The notes: a model not told the origin generated them from the letters alone. 64,000 bases of DNA from Gordonia sp. 'Campus' (GCF_022206305.1 NZ_JAKOIW010000002.1:1-64000), one strand, 5' to 3'; numbered from the stretch's first letter, positions 49,181 to 57,763 are shown. Program-made: numbers and translations.

Positions 49181-49626
49181 CGGCGCATGACGCGAGCGGG
49201 CAATCCGTTGGCGGCACGGCGGATTCCGACGGCATGAGTGTCCTCGGCGTGGGGATCGACATCGTGTCGATCCCGGAGTTCGGCGAGCAGCTCCGACAGC
49301 CGGGTACGACGTTCGCCGACCGGTTCACGGTCGGCGAGCGTCGGGACTCGGCTGCCGGAACCGGCGACGACGCACGGCATCTCGCGGCCCGCTGGGCGGC
49401 GAAGGAGGCCGTCGTGAAAGCGTGGTCGGTCAGCCGGTTCTCGAGATCGCCGCTGCTGCCGCTCATCCGGCACAGCGACATCGAGGTGGTCACCGACAAC
49501 TGGGGCCGTCCGGCCATCCGGTTGTCCGGCGAGATCGGTGAGCATCTGCGTGAGGCCACCGTGCACGTGTCGCTGACGCACGACGGCGACACCGCGGCGG
49601 CCGTTGCGATCCTCGAGGGCAGGTAG
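49177..49626 (+). CDS. acpS: Holo-ACP synthase (4'-phosphopantetheinyl transferase)
   Basis: Transfers phosphopantetheine from CoA to the ACP domain of FAS. Seen: VGIDIVSIPEFGEQL, RHLAARWAAKEAVVKAW with the metal-binding Glu, and VHVSLTHDGDTAAAVAIL. From the GTG at 49177 it is 149 residues; an ATG at 49234 gives 130, the length of Rv2523c, and starts exactly at the conserved MSVLGVGID. The GTG is listed because its 4-bp overlap with the fas stop implies coupling, but the shorter form is equally possible. Confidence 0.93.
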   Translation: MTAHDASGQSVGGTADSDGMSVLGVGIDIVSIPEFGEQLRQPGTTFADRFTVGERRDSAAGTGDDARHLAARWAAKEAVVKAWSVSRFSRSPLLPLIRHSDIEVVTDNWGRPAIRLSGEIGEHLREATVHVSLTHDGDTAAAVAILEGR

Positions 49627-49637
49627 CCCGGCCCGGC

Positions 49638-50267
49638 TCAGATGGTGCTGGTGGTCTCCTCGAGGAGCAGGTAGCCCGCGAGCATCCGCTTGAGTTCGGA
49701 GACGGTCTCGTCGTGATCGTGACCGTCCTGTACGGAGAAGCTCAGCAACGAGTAGGCCGTGTGCACCAGCACCTGGGACATCATCTCGCGTCGCTCCCGC
49801 TGTGACGGCGTGAGCGGCGCGATGATGCGTGCCACCTGTTCGGCGAGCACCCGTTCGTTCAGCGATGCGGTCGCGCGGGTCGCGGGTGTGGACTGCACGG
49901 CCAACCACACGGCGCGCCGCGACGGGTCGGTCCGCCAGAGCGCGGCGAGGTGGTCGAGGAACTTCTCGAGCAGACTCGGCCACTTCAGTGACGGCACCTC
50001 TGAGGAGAACGCGGTCAGTTCCTCACGGACGTCGACGGTGTCCTGGCGGTCGAGTTCACAGACGATGACGTACTTGTTCGCGAAGTACTGGTAGAGGGTG
50101 CCGATCGGCACCTCGGCACGGGTCGCGATCTCCTCACACGTCAGCGACTCGAAGCCGACGTCGATCAGCAGTTCCCGGGCCGCCTCGAGCATCGCCTGGA
50201 ACTTGCGCTTGCTGCGTTCCTGCGTGGGCCGCTTGCGCGGCACCAGTGGTTGGGCGGCCTCGGACAT
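49638..50267 (-). CDS. TetR-family regulator beside fas-acpS
   Basis: 209 residues. Seen: helix-turn-helix FQAMLEAARELLIDVG, SLTCEEIATRAEVPIGTLYQYF and ANKYVIVCEL, then a helical domain. It lies 8 bp downstream of bcp on the same strand and is convergent with acpS. In M. tuberculosis a different gene (Rv2522c) occupies this place. Its closeness to fas makes a link to lipid control attractive, but the sequence does not resemble remembered FasR N-terminal features, so the target is unknown. Confidence 0.9.
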   Translation of the reverse strand: MSEAAQPLVPRKRPTQERSKRKFQAMLEAARELLIDVGFESLTCEEIATRAEVPIGTLYQYFANKYVIVCELDRQDTVDVREELTAFSSEVPSLKWPSLLEKFLDHLAALWRTDPSRRAVWLAVQSTPATRATASLNERVLAEQVARIIAPLTPSQRERREMMSQVLVHTAYSLLSFSVQDGHDHDETVSELKRMLAGYLLLEETTSTI

Positions 50268-50275
50268 CGGATCTC

Positions 50276-50773
50276 TCAGACAGACAGGTCGCGCCGCAGC
50301 TTGGCGACGTGCCCGGTGGCCCGGACGTTGTACTGCGCCAGAGCGATGGTGCCGTCGGGGTCGACGAGGAACGTCGAGCGGATGACACCGGTGACCGTCT
50401 TGCCGTACATCTTCTTCTCGCCGAAGGCGCCCCACTCGGTGAGCACCTTCTTCTCCGGATCGCTGAGCAACGGGAACGTGAGTCCCTCGGCCGCGACGAA
50501 CTTCGCCAGTTTCGCGGGCTTGTCCGGAGAGATCCCCAGCACGGCGATGCCCGCCTCGTTCAACTCGCCGAGGTTGTCGCGGAAGTCGCACGCCTGCTTG
50601 GTGCATCCGGGGGTCGAGGCGGCCGGATAGAAGTAGACGACGACCTTGCGACCCGCGTAATCCGACAGCGAGACCGGGTTGCCGTCGGCATCGGGCAGGG
50701 TGAACGCCGGGGCGCGGTCACCGGCGGCCAGGCGGGTGGCCGGTGCCGGGTCCGAGGAAGTGAGCTCTGCCAT
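50276..50773 (-). CDS. bcp: Bcp-type peroxiredoxin (thiol peroxidase)
   Basis: Reduces hydroperoxides with thioredoxin or mycoredoxin, 165 residues. Seen: YFYPAASTPGCTKQACDFRD with peroxidatic Cys57 and resolving Cys62, five apart as in the alpha type, and GVIRSTFLVDPDGTIA. A TANNNT box (TAGCCT) seven bases upstream of the ATG indicates a leaderless transcript. Shares its transcript with the following TetR gene, 8 bp away. Confidence 0.95.
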   Translation of the reverse strand: MAELTSSDPAPATRLAAGDRAPAFTLPDADGNPVSLSDYAGRKVVVYFYPAASTPGCTKQACDFRDNLGELNEAGIAVLGISPDKPAKLAKFVAAEGLTFPLLSDPEKKVLTEWGAFGEKKMYGKTVTGVIRSTFLVDPDGTIALAQYNVRATGHVAKLRRDLSV

Positions 50774-50780
50774 GCACGCC

Positions 50781-50786
50781 AGGCTA
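50781..50786 (-). promoter_or_regulatory. TANNNT -10 box for bcp
   Basis: TAGCCT on the minus strand ends seven bases before the bcp ATG, giving the leaderless spacing. Confidence 0.5.
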
Positions 50787-50934
50787 GTGCATGGCCACGT
50801 GCGGGGACGTCGGGATGTCGTAGCATCGAAGCGCTGCCCTGGCCGCGGTGGACGCCGTGGCCGGTCGCCGGTCGGACCTGTGTCGGACCGTCGACGGGCG
50901 AGAAGTCAATCGAGAAGCGCCGGAAGGATGCAAC

Positions 50935-51156
50935 GTGGCCGGAGACACCGAACGTATCGAGCAGGAGATCGCCAAGGCCCGGGAGGATCTGGCCGGCACG
51001 CTCGACGCGTTGGCCGAACGTGCCAACCCGCAGCGCCTCGCCGACGACGCCAAGTCGAAGGCGCTCGCCACGCTGCAGACGCCTGCGGTCAAGTACACGC
51101 TCGCCGGGGTCGGGGCGCTCGTGCTGATCCTCGTCATCCGCAAGGTCGCCTCCTAG
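50935..51156 (+). CDS. DUF3618 small membrane protein
   Basis: 73 residues. Seen: amphipathic, acidic N-terminus DTERIEQEIAKAREDLAGTLDALAERANP typical of DUF3618 (first part IEQEIAKAREDLAGTLDAL) and one C-terminal membrane helix (YTLAGVGALVLILVI) with a basic end. Rv2520c is the equivalent, in the same place. Function unknown; membrane association and helix-mediated contact seem likely. GGAAGGA precedes the GTG at 50935. Confidence 0.88.
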   Translation: MAGDTERIEQEIAKAREDLAGTLDALAERANPQRLADDAKSKALATLQTPAVKYTLAGVGALVLILVIRKVAS

Positions 51157-51233
51157 CCATCCGCGATCACCGGGTGCGAGAGGCCTTCCCAGGAAGACCC
51201 ACTCGGCTGCAGAACCCGCTCCGAACAGGCGAT

Positions 51234-51263
51234 TTCACTTCTGCCGCGCGGGTCCTGTAAGGT
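51234..51263 (+). promoter_or_regulatory. Promoter of tRNA-Lys
   Basis: TTCACT (-35) and TAAGGT (-10, a TANNNT box) are 18 bp apart and end 18 bases before the mature tRNA 5' end. Confidence 0.5.
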
Positions 51264-51281
51264 TCCTTCTCGCACCGCCAA

Positions 51282-51354
<73 letters not shown>

Positions 51355-51364
51355 CAGAGTCCAC

Positions 51365-51394
51365 AAGACGCCTCGCATCACTGCGGGGCGTCTT
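51365..51394 (+). terminator. Hairpin terminator of tRNA-Lys
   Basis: Arms of 13 bases (AAGACGCCTCGCA and TGCGGGGCGTCTT, one G-T pair) around TCAC. It begins 11 bases past the tRNA; the following bases are CTGGCA, so there is no long T-tract. Confidence 0.7.
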
Positions 51395-51430
51395 CTGGCA
51401 TCTCGGATCGTTTCGCCCACCGACGGCGGT

Positions 51431-51491
51431 GGATGAACAGCAGGTGAACGTTCATCCGTTCCGGCGCGCGACGCGCCACTCGAACGGATGA
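51431..51491. promoter_or_regulatory. Cluster of nested inverted repeats upstream of ldtB
   Basis: GGATGAAC (51431) pairs with GTTCATCC (51450); TGAACGTTCA (51445-51454) is self-complementary; and TCATCCGTTC (51452-51461) pairs with GAACGGATGA (51482-51491), enclosing GGCGCG-CGA-CGCGCC (51463-51477). The structures overlap and would exclude each other. They lie 130-190 bp before ldtB, fitting operators for a dimeric regulator or alternative RNA folds. Confidence 0.65.
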
Positions 51492-51619
51492 CCGGACATT
51501 GATTCGGCCCGATCTCTCGTACACTGGTCCGGGACATCGGGTTCGACATCTCGGTTTCGGAGAATTCGGTGCATCGGGGACCGGCCGCTCGGGGTCGGGA
51601 CGGGACAGGCGGGAGTGAG

Positions 51620-52834
51620 ATGGGGATCGGTCGTACTCGACGGATGCCGCTGATCATCAGCGGTGTGTTGTTGGCAGTGGTCGCGCTGGTGACGTCGTGC
51701 ACGCAGGAGCCCTCATACTCCGACAACGTCAGCAGCTCCAGCCTTTTCGACGATCTGCTCAAGCCCGGTCTCGAGATCACCGAGTTGGCCGAGCGTCCGC
51801 TGAGCGACAACGCCGTCGGTGTGCAACCGGGCGCACCCATCAAGGTGAAGACCAGTGAGGGCACCATCAGCCGCGTGCTCATCAAGAAGTCCGACGGCAC
51901 GCCGCTGAAGGGCAACTTCGCCGACAACGACACGGTGTGGGTCAGCAGCGAGGCTCTCGGCTACAACCGCACGTACACCCTGGAGACCGATGCGGTCGGC
52001 ATCGGCGGCGCGGTCACCAAGAAGGTCACCTTCACGACCAGCAGCCCCAACAATCTGACGCAGGCCTACCTGACGCCGAGTCCCGGCGAGACGGTCGGCA
52101 TCGGGCAGCCGGTGGCCGTCAAGTTCGACGAACCGATCGCGGATCGTCGTGCCGCACAGCAGGCCATCAAGATCACCACCGATCCGCCGGTGGAGGGGGC
52201 GTTCTACTGGATCAGCCCCAGCGAGGTGCGCTGGCGTCCCGCCGAGTACTGGAAGCCCGGCACCAAGGTGCGCGTCGCGGTGAACACCTATGGCATCGAC
52301 CTCGGTGACGGCCTGTTCGGTCAGGAGAACGTGCGCACCAACTTCACGGTGGGCCGCTCTATGGTCATCACCGCCGACGACAACACCAAGCAGGTCGTCT
52401 TCGAACGCGACGGCAAGGTCATCCGGACCATGCCCACGTCGATGGGCAAGCCCGGCGACGAGACCGACAACGGCGTGTACCTGGTCTCGGACAAGCACGA
52501 TCACATCATCATGGACTCGTCGACGTACGGTGTGCCGATCACCTCGTCGAACGGGTATCGCACGCCGGTCGATTACGCGACGCGAATGTCCTACAGCGGC
52601 ATCTTCTTCCACTCCGCTCCGTGGTCGGTGTGGGCGCAGGGCAACACGAACACCAGTCACGGCTGCCTCAACCTGAGCCCGGAGAATGCGCTGTGGGTCA
52701 TGGAGAACACCCTGCGCGGCGACCCGGTGGTCGTGAAGAACACCACGGGCGGAACCCTTTCCGGAACCGACGGCCTCGGCGACTGGAACATCCCGTGGTC
52801 GGTGTGGCGTAAGGGCAACGCCGACAACGCCTGA
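51620..52834 (+). CDS. ldtB: L,D-transpeptidase lipoprotein (LdtMt2/LdtB type)
   Basis: Forms 3-3 cross-links in peptidoglycan and is the target of carbapenems, 404 residues. Seen: signal with the lipobox VTSC, two Ig-like bacterial domains (VGVQPGAPIKVKTSEGTI and YLTPSPGETVGIGQPVAVKF), then the YkuD domain with STYGVPITS, IFFHSAPWSVW and the catalytic SHGCLNLSPENALWV (His347, Cys349). The ATG follows GGGAGTGAG. Gene order fas-acpS-bcp-DUF3618-ldtB matches Rv2524c-Rv2518c, supporting orthology with LdtMt2. Confidence 0.93.
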   Translation: MGIGRTRRMPLIISGVLLAVVALVTSCTQEPSYSDNVSSSSLFDDLLKPGLEITELAERPLSDNAVGVQPGAPIKVKTSEGTISRVLIKKSDGTPLKGNFADNDTVWVSSEALGYNRTYTLETDAVGIGGAVTKKVTFTTSSPNNLTQAYLTPSPGETVGIGQPVAVKFDEPIADRRAAQQAIKITTDPPVEGAFYWISPSEVRWRPAEYWKPGTKVRVAVNTYGIDLGDGLFGQENVRTNFTVGRSMVITADDNTKQVVFERDGKVIRTMPTSMGKPGDETDNGVYLVSDKHDHIIMDSSTYGVPITSSNGYRTPVDYATRMSYSGIFFHSAPWSVWAQGNTNTSHGCLNLSPENALWVMENTLRGDPVVVKNTTGGTLSGTDGLGDWNIPWSVWRKGNADNA

Positions 52835-52875
52835 CCGATCCGGGCCAGACGCGCTGACTGCGCGGTCCGTCGGCG

Positions 52876-54921
52876 TCAGCCGACCCGGAATGTCCGGGAC
52901 GTGCCGATGACGGGCCGCAACTGTCCGTCGGCGGTGCGACTGTCCCCGAAGTAGCGCACACGATGCACCCCGGCGGTGCCCGCCGGTGGTCGCCAGATGA
53001 CGGTGATCCGTGAGGCGTCCGGGCTGCCCGCCGGTCGCGCCCATCGGAACTCGGTGGACCAGTCGTTGTCGTCGGCCACCGTGGTCCATCCGCCTGCGGT
53101 GCGTCGTTGGATCTCCAGGTAGGTCCGTCCGTGCCGAAAGTCGTTGTTGGGGTGAGCACCGACGAACTCTACGGTCACGGTCGAACCGGGGCGACAGCTC
53201 TCCCGTGGCTGCCGCAGGACGTCGCCGTATCGCCGTCCGGCCATCGGACGGTCGGGCGGGACCGGTGGCAGCAGATCGGGTTGCAGTCGTGACTTGTCCA
53301 CTGGTGCAGGGCCACGTCCGAGCCGACGCCCCGACGCCATCGCCGCCGCGAGCCCGGCGAACTCCTGCATGTAGGCCGCCAGCGTGAACCGGCCGAACAT
53401 CGTCTCTCCGCCCTCGTACTGCTGGAGGTCGTATTCCTCCGGCGTCGTGACGTATTGGGTGAACGCATTGGAGTAACCCTGGACGAGGACGTTGTCGATG
53501 TCGGTGCGGAGCTCGTCTGCGACGACCCGGCGAAGGCGCAGGCCCGCCACCACGGTCACCTCGGCAGGTACCCCGACGAGGACGAGTTCGCCGATCCGCA
53601 GAATCTGCAGCGGGACCACCGACGGGATCCATCCCGACGGTGGAAGTAGTCCGAGTGGGAACGCGATCAGTTTGGGCGCCTGCATGTCTCGCATCCACGG
53701 CGCGACGGGCGGTGGGCGATCGCCGCCGAGAGCGGTGACGAGCGGGTTGGTCATGCCCTCGACCAGGAAGGGCAGCGGCTGCTCGTAGTTGTCCTCCGTA
53801 CTGGTGGCCGCCGCGCCGGCGCCCATCATCGCCGGTGTCGTCGTCGCCGCTCTGCCGTCGGGGGTGAAGGTCCCGGCGATCCGGACCGACGACATGTCGA
53901 CGTATCGGGTGATCGAGTCGACCCCACCCCGCGACATCGCGCGGGAGGTGTCGAATGCCCGTTGTCCTGCGACGTACTGACGTTCGCCGATGAGTTCGCA
54001 GTTGCGGCGGTTGTCCGAGGTCGGCCCGCTCGGACTGAACCGCGTCAGCGCCAGGTTGGGCGTCATGTCCCCGGAGTTCGTCTGCGGGAATGCGGCGACG
54101 AAGCCGGGCCGGCTGCGTTCCCACAGGTAGCTGGCGTATCCCTTGTTGTCGCCTGCGATGAGGACGTTGTGGTCGGTGAGAGAGGTGCCGTGCGTCGGGA
54201 ACCAGGTGATGGCACCCACATCCCGGTCACCGGACGCGTCGTGGTGTCGGAGCCGCAGCACGGTGACCTGCGGGTCGATCGCATTGGGGAATGACCGCCG
54301 ATCCGACGCCGGGTTGGCGTCGAAGGCGACTCTCGACCGGTTCCGGCTCGCGTCGTGCAATTCCTCCCGGCCGATGCTGATGCTGCCGGGTGCGAGGTTA
54401 TGGTGTGCGCGCTCGATGGCGGCGAACATGCCGTCGAGCTCGGCCTCGTACGAGTTCTTCTTGAACCCGAACGCGGCCAGCGAGTACGCGTAATCCCATG
54501 CGGTGCCGCCGCAGGACGCGTGCGAATGCTGCGCGTTCAGGTTCACGTTCGCTTCGGTGTACAGCGACCCGAACCGGTTTCGGAGCCTGGCCATCAGGCC
54601 GATGTGGTGCGACTGGAACAGACACGCGATGTCCGCGGTCAGGAACACGACGCGCTTGCCGGTGGCCCGGTCGACGACGATGTAGGCACGCGCCCAGCAG
54701 CGCTGCAGCAGCCCGGCCGCGACCTGCTCGGGGTTGGAGTAGCCCATCATGCCCTGCCCCGCGACCGCCCCGGTCATATCGGCGATGCCGCATCCGACCA
54801 GGTAATCGGTGGAGTCCGCAGGGGTCGCCACGGCCTGCCCGGTGGTGATGGTGGGTGCGAGAGCCGCTCCGGTTGCGGCGACTGCGGCGCCGGCGATGAG
54901 TTGCCGGCGGGTCACCTCCAT
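52876..54921 (-). CDS. Tat-exported neutral ceramidase
   Basis: 681 residues. Seen: Tat signal TRRQLIAGAAVAATGAALAP, then the ceramidase catalytic domain: VGCGIADMTGAVAGQGMMGY, HSHASCGGTAWDYAY and the motif region FVAAFPQTNSGDMTPN with the nucleophile Ser in NSGD, followed by a C-terminal Ig-like domain (TVTVEFVGAHPNNDFRHG). Cleaves N-acyl sphingosine or N-acyl amides; Rv0669c is a known relative. As the host likely lacks sphingolipids, it may act on host or environmental lipids. The ATG at 54921 places the twin-arginine motif at the start. Confidence 0.93.
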   Translation of the reverse strand: MEVTRRQLIAGAAVAATGAALAPTITTGQAVATPADSTDYLVGCGIADMTGAVAGQGMMGYSNPEQVAAGLLQRCWARAYIVVDRATGKRVVFLTADIACLFQSHHIGLMARLRNRFGSLYTEANVNLNAQHSHASCGGTAWDYAYSLAAFGFKKNSYEAELDGMFAAIERAHHNLAPGSISIGREELHDASRNRSRVAFDANPASDRRSFPNAIDPQVTVLRLRHHDASGDRDVGAITWFPTHGTSLTDHNVLIAGDNKGYASYLWERSRPGFVAAFPQTNSGDMTPNLALTRFSPSGPTSDNRRNCELIGERQYVAGQRAFDTSRAMSRGGVDSITRYVDMSSVRIAGTFTPDGRAATTTPAMMGAGAAATSTEDNYEQPLPFLVEGMTNPLVTALGGDRPPPVAPWMRDMQAPKLIAFPLGLLPPSGWIPSVVPLQILRIGELVLVGVPAEVTVVAGLRLRRVVADELRTDIDNVLVQGYSNAFTQYVTTPEEYDLQQYEGGETMFGRFTLAAYMQEFAGLAAAMASGRRLGRGPAPVDKSRLQPDLLPPVPPDRPMAGRRYGDVLRQPRESCRPGSTVTVEFVGAHPNNDFRHGRTYLEIQRRTAGGWTTVADDNDWSTEFRWARPAGSPDASRITVIWRPPAGTAGVHRVRYFGDSRTADGQLRPVIGTSRTFRVG

Positions 54922-55008
54922 GCGGGGAGCCCTACGGGTACCGGACGATGGCAACACCGGTCGTCGGCCGCGTCCCGAGGATGCGGCCGTGGGGTCGACG
55001 ACAGGGGA

Positions 55009-55125
55009 TCAGTCCTCGTCGTGGTGGTGATCTTTGCCGGGGCCCGGGATTCCGACGATGAAGCCGGCTCCGATGATGATGCACGAGATCAGGGCGACTG
55101 CGGGCATGACCCAGTAGGAAGGCAT
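55009..55125 (-). CDS. 38-residue single-helix membrane protein with His/Asp tail
   Basis: A short frame reading MPSYWVMPAVALISCIII..., with one membrane helix (about residues 7-26), a GIPGPG turn and the tail KDHHHDED. It lies alone between the ceramidase and sigma-factor genes on their strand. Codon third positions are mostly G or C, and the protein has a sensible topology with a possible metal-binding tail. No strong ribosome site is seen upstream, so it is offered as probable only. Confidence 0.5.
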   Translation of the reverse strand: MPSYWVMPAVALISCIIIGAGFIVGIPGPGKDHHHDED

Positions 55126-55197
55126 GTGGTGAACGTTACTGCGGGACAGGCTCTCGCGCCGGGCTTCCGGGGCTTTCGGAGTCGAAGGTCCCGACCG

Positions 55198-56502
55198 TCA
55201 TGGGGCCGTGGACCCGTTGACCGCGAGGCCGGCCAATGCATCGGCGAGGTAGTCGCGCTCGGCGTCGTTCCCGGGAAGATCGATGGCTCGCCGGTATGCC
55301 GCGGCAGCCGCGGCGTCGTCGCCGAGTTCGGCGAGTGTGAGTGCGCGTGCGATGTGGAACGGGCGGAATCGGTCGAGGGCCTTGTCCGAGGCCAACCGGT
55401 CGAGCATCGCGAGCCCGCGGGCGGGGCCGAATGCCCGCCCCGCCGCGACGGCGCGTCCGACGCGCACCACCGGCCCGGGGTCGTGTGCTTCGAGCAGTCG
55501 GTAGAGGACCGTGATCTGTGCCCAGTCCGTGTCATCGGCGGTCGGTGACTCCGCGTGCACCGCCGCGATCGCGGCCTGAATCGCGTAGGGCCCGGCATCA
55601 CGTTGCGCCGCAGCCACTTCGGCGAGGCCGACACCTTCGGCGGCCAGTTGTGCGTCCCAGAGCGACCGGTCCTGTTCGGCGAGCGGGATCGGACGCCCCT
55701 GCCCGTCGGTTCGCGCCGGGCGCCGTGACTGGGTGAGTAACAGCAACGCGAGCAGGCCGGTGGTCTCGGCGCGGGGGAGTAGTGATCGCAGAGTCCGCGC
55801 GAGGGCGATGGCGTCGGCGGTGATGTCGTCGCGGGTGTGCGAGTCACCTGTCGACCGCGCGAACCCTTCCGAGTACAGCAGGTACACCACGCGCAGTACC
55901 CCGCCGAGCCGATCGGTGAGGTCGTCGGGACGTGGGGGTGCAAAGGGGACGCCGAGAACGCCGATTCGCTTCTTGGCGCGCACGATTCGCTGTTGAGCTG
56001 TCGGTATCGGGATGAGCAGCGCGTGGGCCACCTCGGACGTGGTGAACCCGGCGACGAACCGAAGGGTCAGCGCGATCCGGTCCTCGAGTCGCAGTACCGG
56101 GTGCGTGCACGCGAAGAACATGCCGAGCCGGTCGTCGGGCATCACGGGTGAGACGGCGTCAGCCGGGTCGGCGAAGTCGGGGTGAGAGGGTGCGCGTTCC
56201 GAATCCGATTGCAGCTGTGCCAGTTTCCCCGCGAGTACACTTTCCCGCCGCACGACGTCGAGCGCCTTGCGTTTGGCCGTCGTCGTCAGCCAGGCCTCCG
56301 GGGAAGTCGGGATTCCTGATTGCGGCCAGCTGACGAGAGCCTGCGCGAGGGCGTCCTGGAGGGCGTCCTCGGCGAGGTCGAGGTCGCCGAACTTCCTGGT
56401 CAGCGTCGCCAGCACCCGGGCGCGGACGTCGCGGTCGATGCCGGACACCGCCCGACGGGCCGCGGATTCGGCGGCCGCCGGACGGTGCGGGTTCTCGGTC
56501 AT
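55198..56502 (-). CDS. ECF42-type RNA polymerase sigma factor
   Basis: 434 residues. Seen: sigma region 2 (ARVLATLTRKFGDLDLAEDALQDALAQAL, first part RKFGDLDLAEDALQDALAQA), region 4 (LRFVAGFTTSEVAHALLIP) and a C-terminal helical extension of about 230 residues with tetratricopeptide-like character (LYSEGFARS, LLALLLLTQSRRPART). This layout is that of the ECF42 group, which is paired with DGPF proteins rather than an anti-sigma factor. The DGPF gene is 3 bp upstream on the same strand. Confidence 0.92.
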   Translation of the reverse strand: MTENPHRPAAAESAARRAVSGIDRDVRARVLATLTRKFGDLDLAEDALQDALAQALVSWPQSGIPTSPEAWLTTTAKRKALDVVRRESVLAGKLAQLQSDSERAPSHPDFADPADAVSPVMPDDRLGMFFACTHPVLRLEDRIALTLRFVAGFTTSEVAHALLIPIPTAQQRIVRAKKRIGVLGVPFAPPRPDDLTDRLGGVLRVVYLLYSEGFARSTGDSHTRDDITADAIALARTLRSLLPRAETTGLLALLLLTQSRRPARTDGQGRPIPLAEQDRSLWDAQLAAEGVGLAEVAAAQRDAGPYAIQAAIAAVHAESPTADDTDWAQITVLYRLLEAHDPGPVVRVGRAVAAGRAFGPARGLAMLDRLASDKALDRFRPFHIARALTLAELGDDAAAAAAYRRAIDLPGNDAERDYLADALAGLAVNGSTAP

Positions 56503-56505
56503 CGG

Positions 56506-56850
56506 TCAGTACGGGGCGAGGGCCCGGATCTCGACGTGACCACCGGGGGCCGAGCCGGGACTGCGACGTGCCCATTCGAGCGCCTCGTCGATGTTCTCCA
56601 CGTCGATCACATAGACACCGCCGACGAACTCGCGGACCTCCGCGAACGGGCCCGACGACGCCACGACGCGTTCCCCGCTGTCATCGGTGTGCACGACGGC
56701 GCGCTCGTCCTCCAGGGCGAAGGAGCTGACCACGACACCGGCCTTGGTGATCTCCTCGTCGAAGGCGAAGAACTCCTCGGGGCTGGCGCCGCCGTCCTCG
56801 CCGCATCCCGGATCGTTGACGTGTCCCATCAGCAGCAATGCGTACTTCAT
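56506..56850 (-). CDS. YCII/DGPF-domain protein
   Basis: 114 residues with the DGPF-family fold: KYALLLMGHVNDPG, EFFAFDEEITKAG and a SGPFAEVREFVGGVYVIDV core, where SGPF stands at the place of the name-giving motif. DGPF proteins are small ferredoxin-like barrels with unknown chemistry that regulate or accompany ECF42 sigma factors. The ATG at 56850 is 3 bp before the sigma gene downstream, so one operon is clear. Confidence 0.9.
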   Translation of the reverse strand: MKYALLLMGHVNDPGCGEDGGASPEEFFAFDEEITKAGVVVSSFALEDERAVVHTDDSGERVVASSGPFAEVREFVGGVYVIDVENIDEALEWARRSPGSAPGGHVEIRALAPY

Positions 56851-56945
56851 CGTGTCTCCACTCGTTCTGGACTTTTTCTGGGCCGAACCGGGGCGGTCCG
56901 ACATCATGGTGACGTACGGGGAGAGCGCAGATCGACAGCTATACG

Positions 56946-56978
56946 AAAAGCCCCGCCTGCGAGTCGCAGACGGGGCTT
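56946..56978 (-). terminator. Intrinsic terminator of tRNA-His
   Basis: On the minus strand a 13-base stem (AAGCCCCGTCTGC with one mismatch to its partner) with a five-base loop ends in GGGGCTTTTCG, so a short T-run follows. It begins seven bases after the tRNA-His 3' end. Confidence 0.8.
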
Positions 56979-56984
56979 CGTCGG

Positions 56985-57058
56985 GGTGGATGACGGGACT
57001 CGAACCCGCGACAGCCAGGATCACAACCTGGTGCTCTACCAACTGAACTACATCCACC
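56985..57058 (-). tRNA. tRNA-His (GTG)
   Basis: On the minus strand GGTGGATG starts the tRNA, including the G at -1 typical of tRNA-His, and pairs with CATCCACC. The anticodon loop TTGTGAT gives GTG, and the T arm GCGGGTTCGAGTCCCGT is normal. CCA is not encoded. It lies just downstream of orn, as in mycobacteria. Confidence 0.96.
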
Positions 57059-57157
57059 ATCGGCGTCGGAAACCTGGCGTGTGCGCCGGGCCTCAGAGCC
57101 ATCAATACTCTAGCGGGTCGGTGCCGCAGAACTCCAATCGGTTACCGACCAGCGTGT

Positions 57158-57757
57158 TCAGGCAGGTCCGAGATCCGTGACGATCTGGGCCAATGCGTCG
57201 GTGTCGGGCCCGGGAGCAGGGACGAAGGCTGCTGCACGGTAGTAGCGCAACTCCCGGATGGACTCCCGGATGTCGGCGAGTGCGCGGTGCGCCAGGCCCT
57301 TCTCGGGCTGGCCGAAGTAGACACGCGGGTACCAGCGGCGGCACAGCTCCTTGATCGAGCTGACGTCGACCATGCGGTAGTGCAGGTACGCGTCGAGCTC
57401 GGGCATGTCCCGTGTGATGAATCCACGGTCGGTCGCGATGGAGTTGCCCGCGAGAGGCACCGCGCCCGCGGTGGTCACATGCTTGCGGATGTAGTCGAGG
57501 ACCAACTTCTCGGCTTCGGCGAGGGTGACGGTGGAGGCGCGCACCTCCTCGGTGAGTCCGGACGCCGCATGCATCTTGGTCACCACGTCCGGCATCGCCG
57601 CCAGCGCCTCGTCGTCGGCATGGATGACGACGTCGACGCCCTCACCCAGGATGTTGAGGTCGCCGTCGGTCACGAGGGCCGCGATCTCGATGAGTTTGTC
57701 CGACTCGAGTCGGAGTCCGGTCATCTCGCAATCGATCCACACCAGTTTGTCCTGCAC
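57158..57757 (-). CDS. orn: Oligoribonuclease
   Basis: DEDDh 3'-5' exonuclease that degrades RNA dinucleotides, including the pGpG left from cyclic-di-GMP. Seen: [39 protein letters not shown] and [14 protein letters not shown] for the DEDD residues; 199 residues. A TANNNT box (TAAGGT) stands six bases before the GTG, so a leaderless transcript is likely. tRNA-His follows on the same strand. Confidence 0.95.
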   Translation of the reverse strand: MQDKLVWIDCEMTGLRLESDKLIEIAALVTDGDLNILGEGVDVVIHADDEALAAMPDVVTKMHAASGLTEEVRASTVTLAEAEKLVLDYIRKHVTTAGAVPLAGNSIATDRGFITRDMPELDAYLHYRMVDVSSIKELCRRWYPRVYFGQPEKGLAHRALADIRESIRELRYYRAAAFVPAPGPDTDALAQIVTDLGPA

Positions 57758-57763
57758 GCGACA

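Noticed and set aside
49638..50267. The TetR protein as FasR
   Set aside because: Its N-terminal region does not match remembered FasR sequence; only position near fas suggests it.
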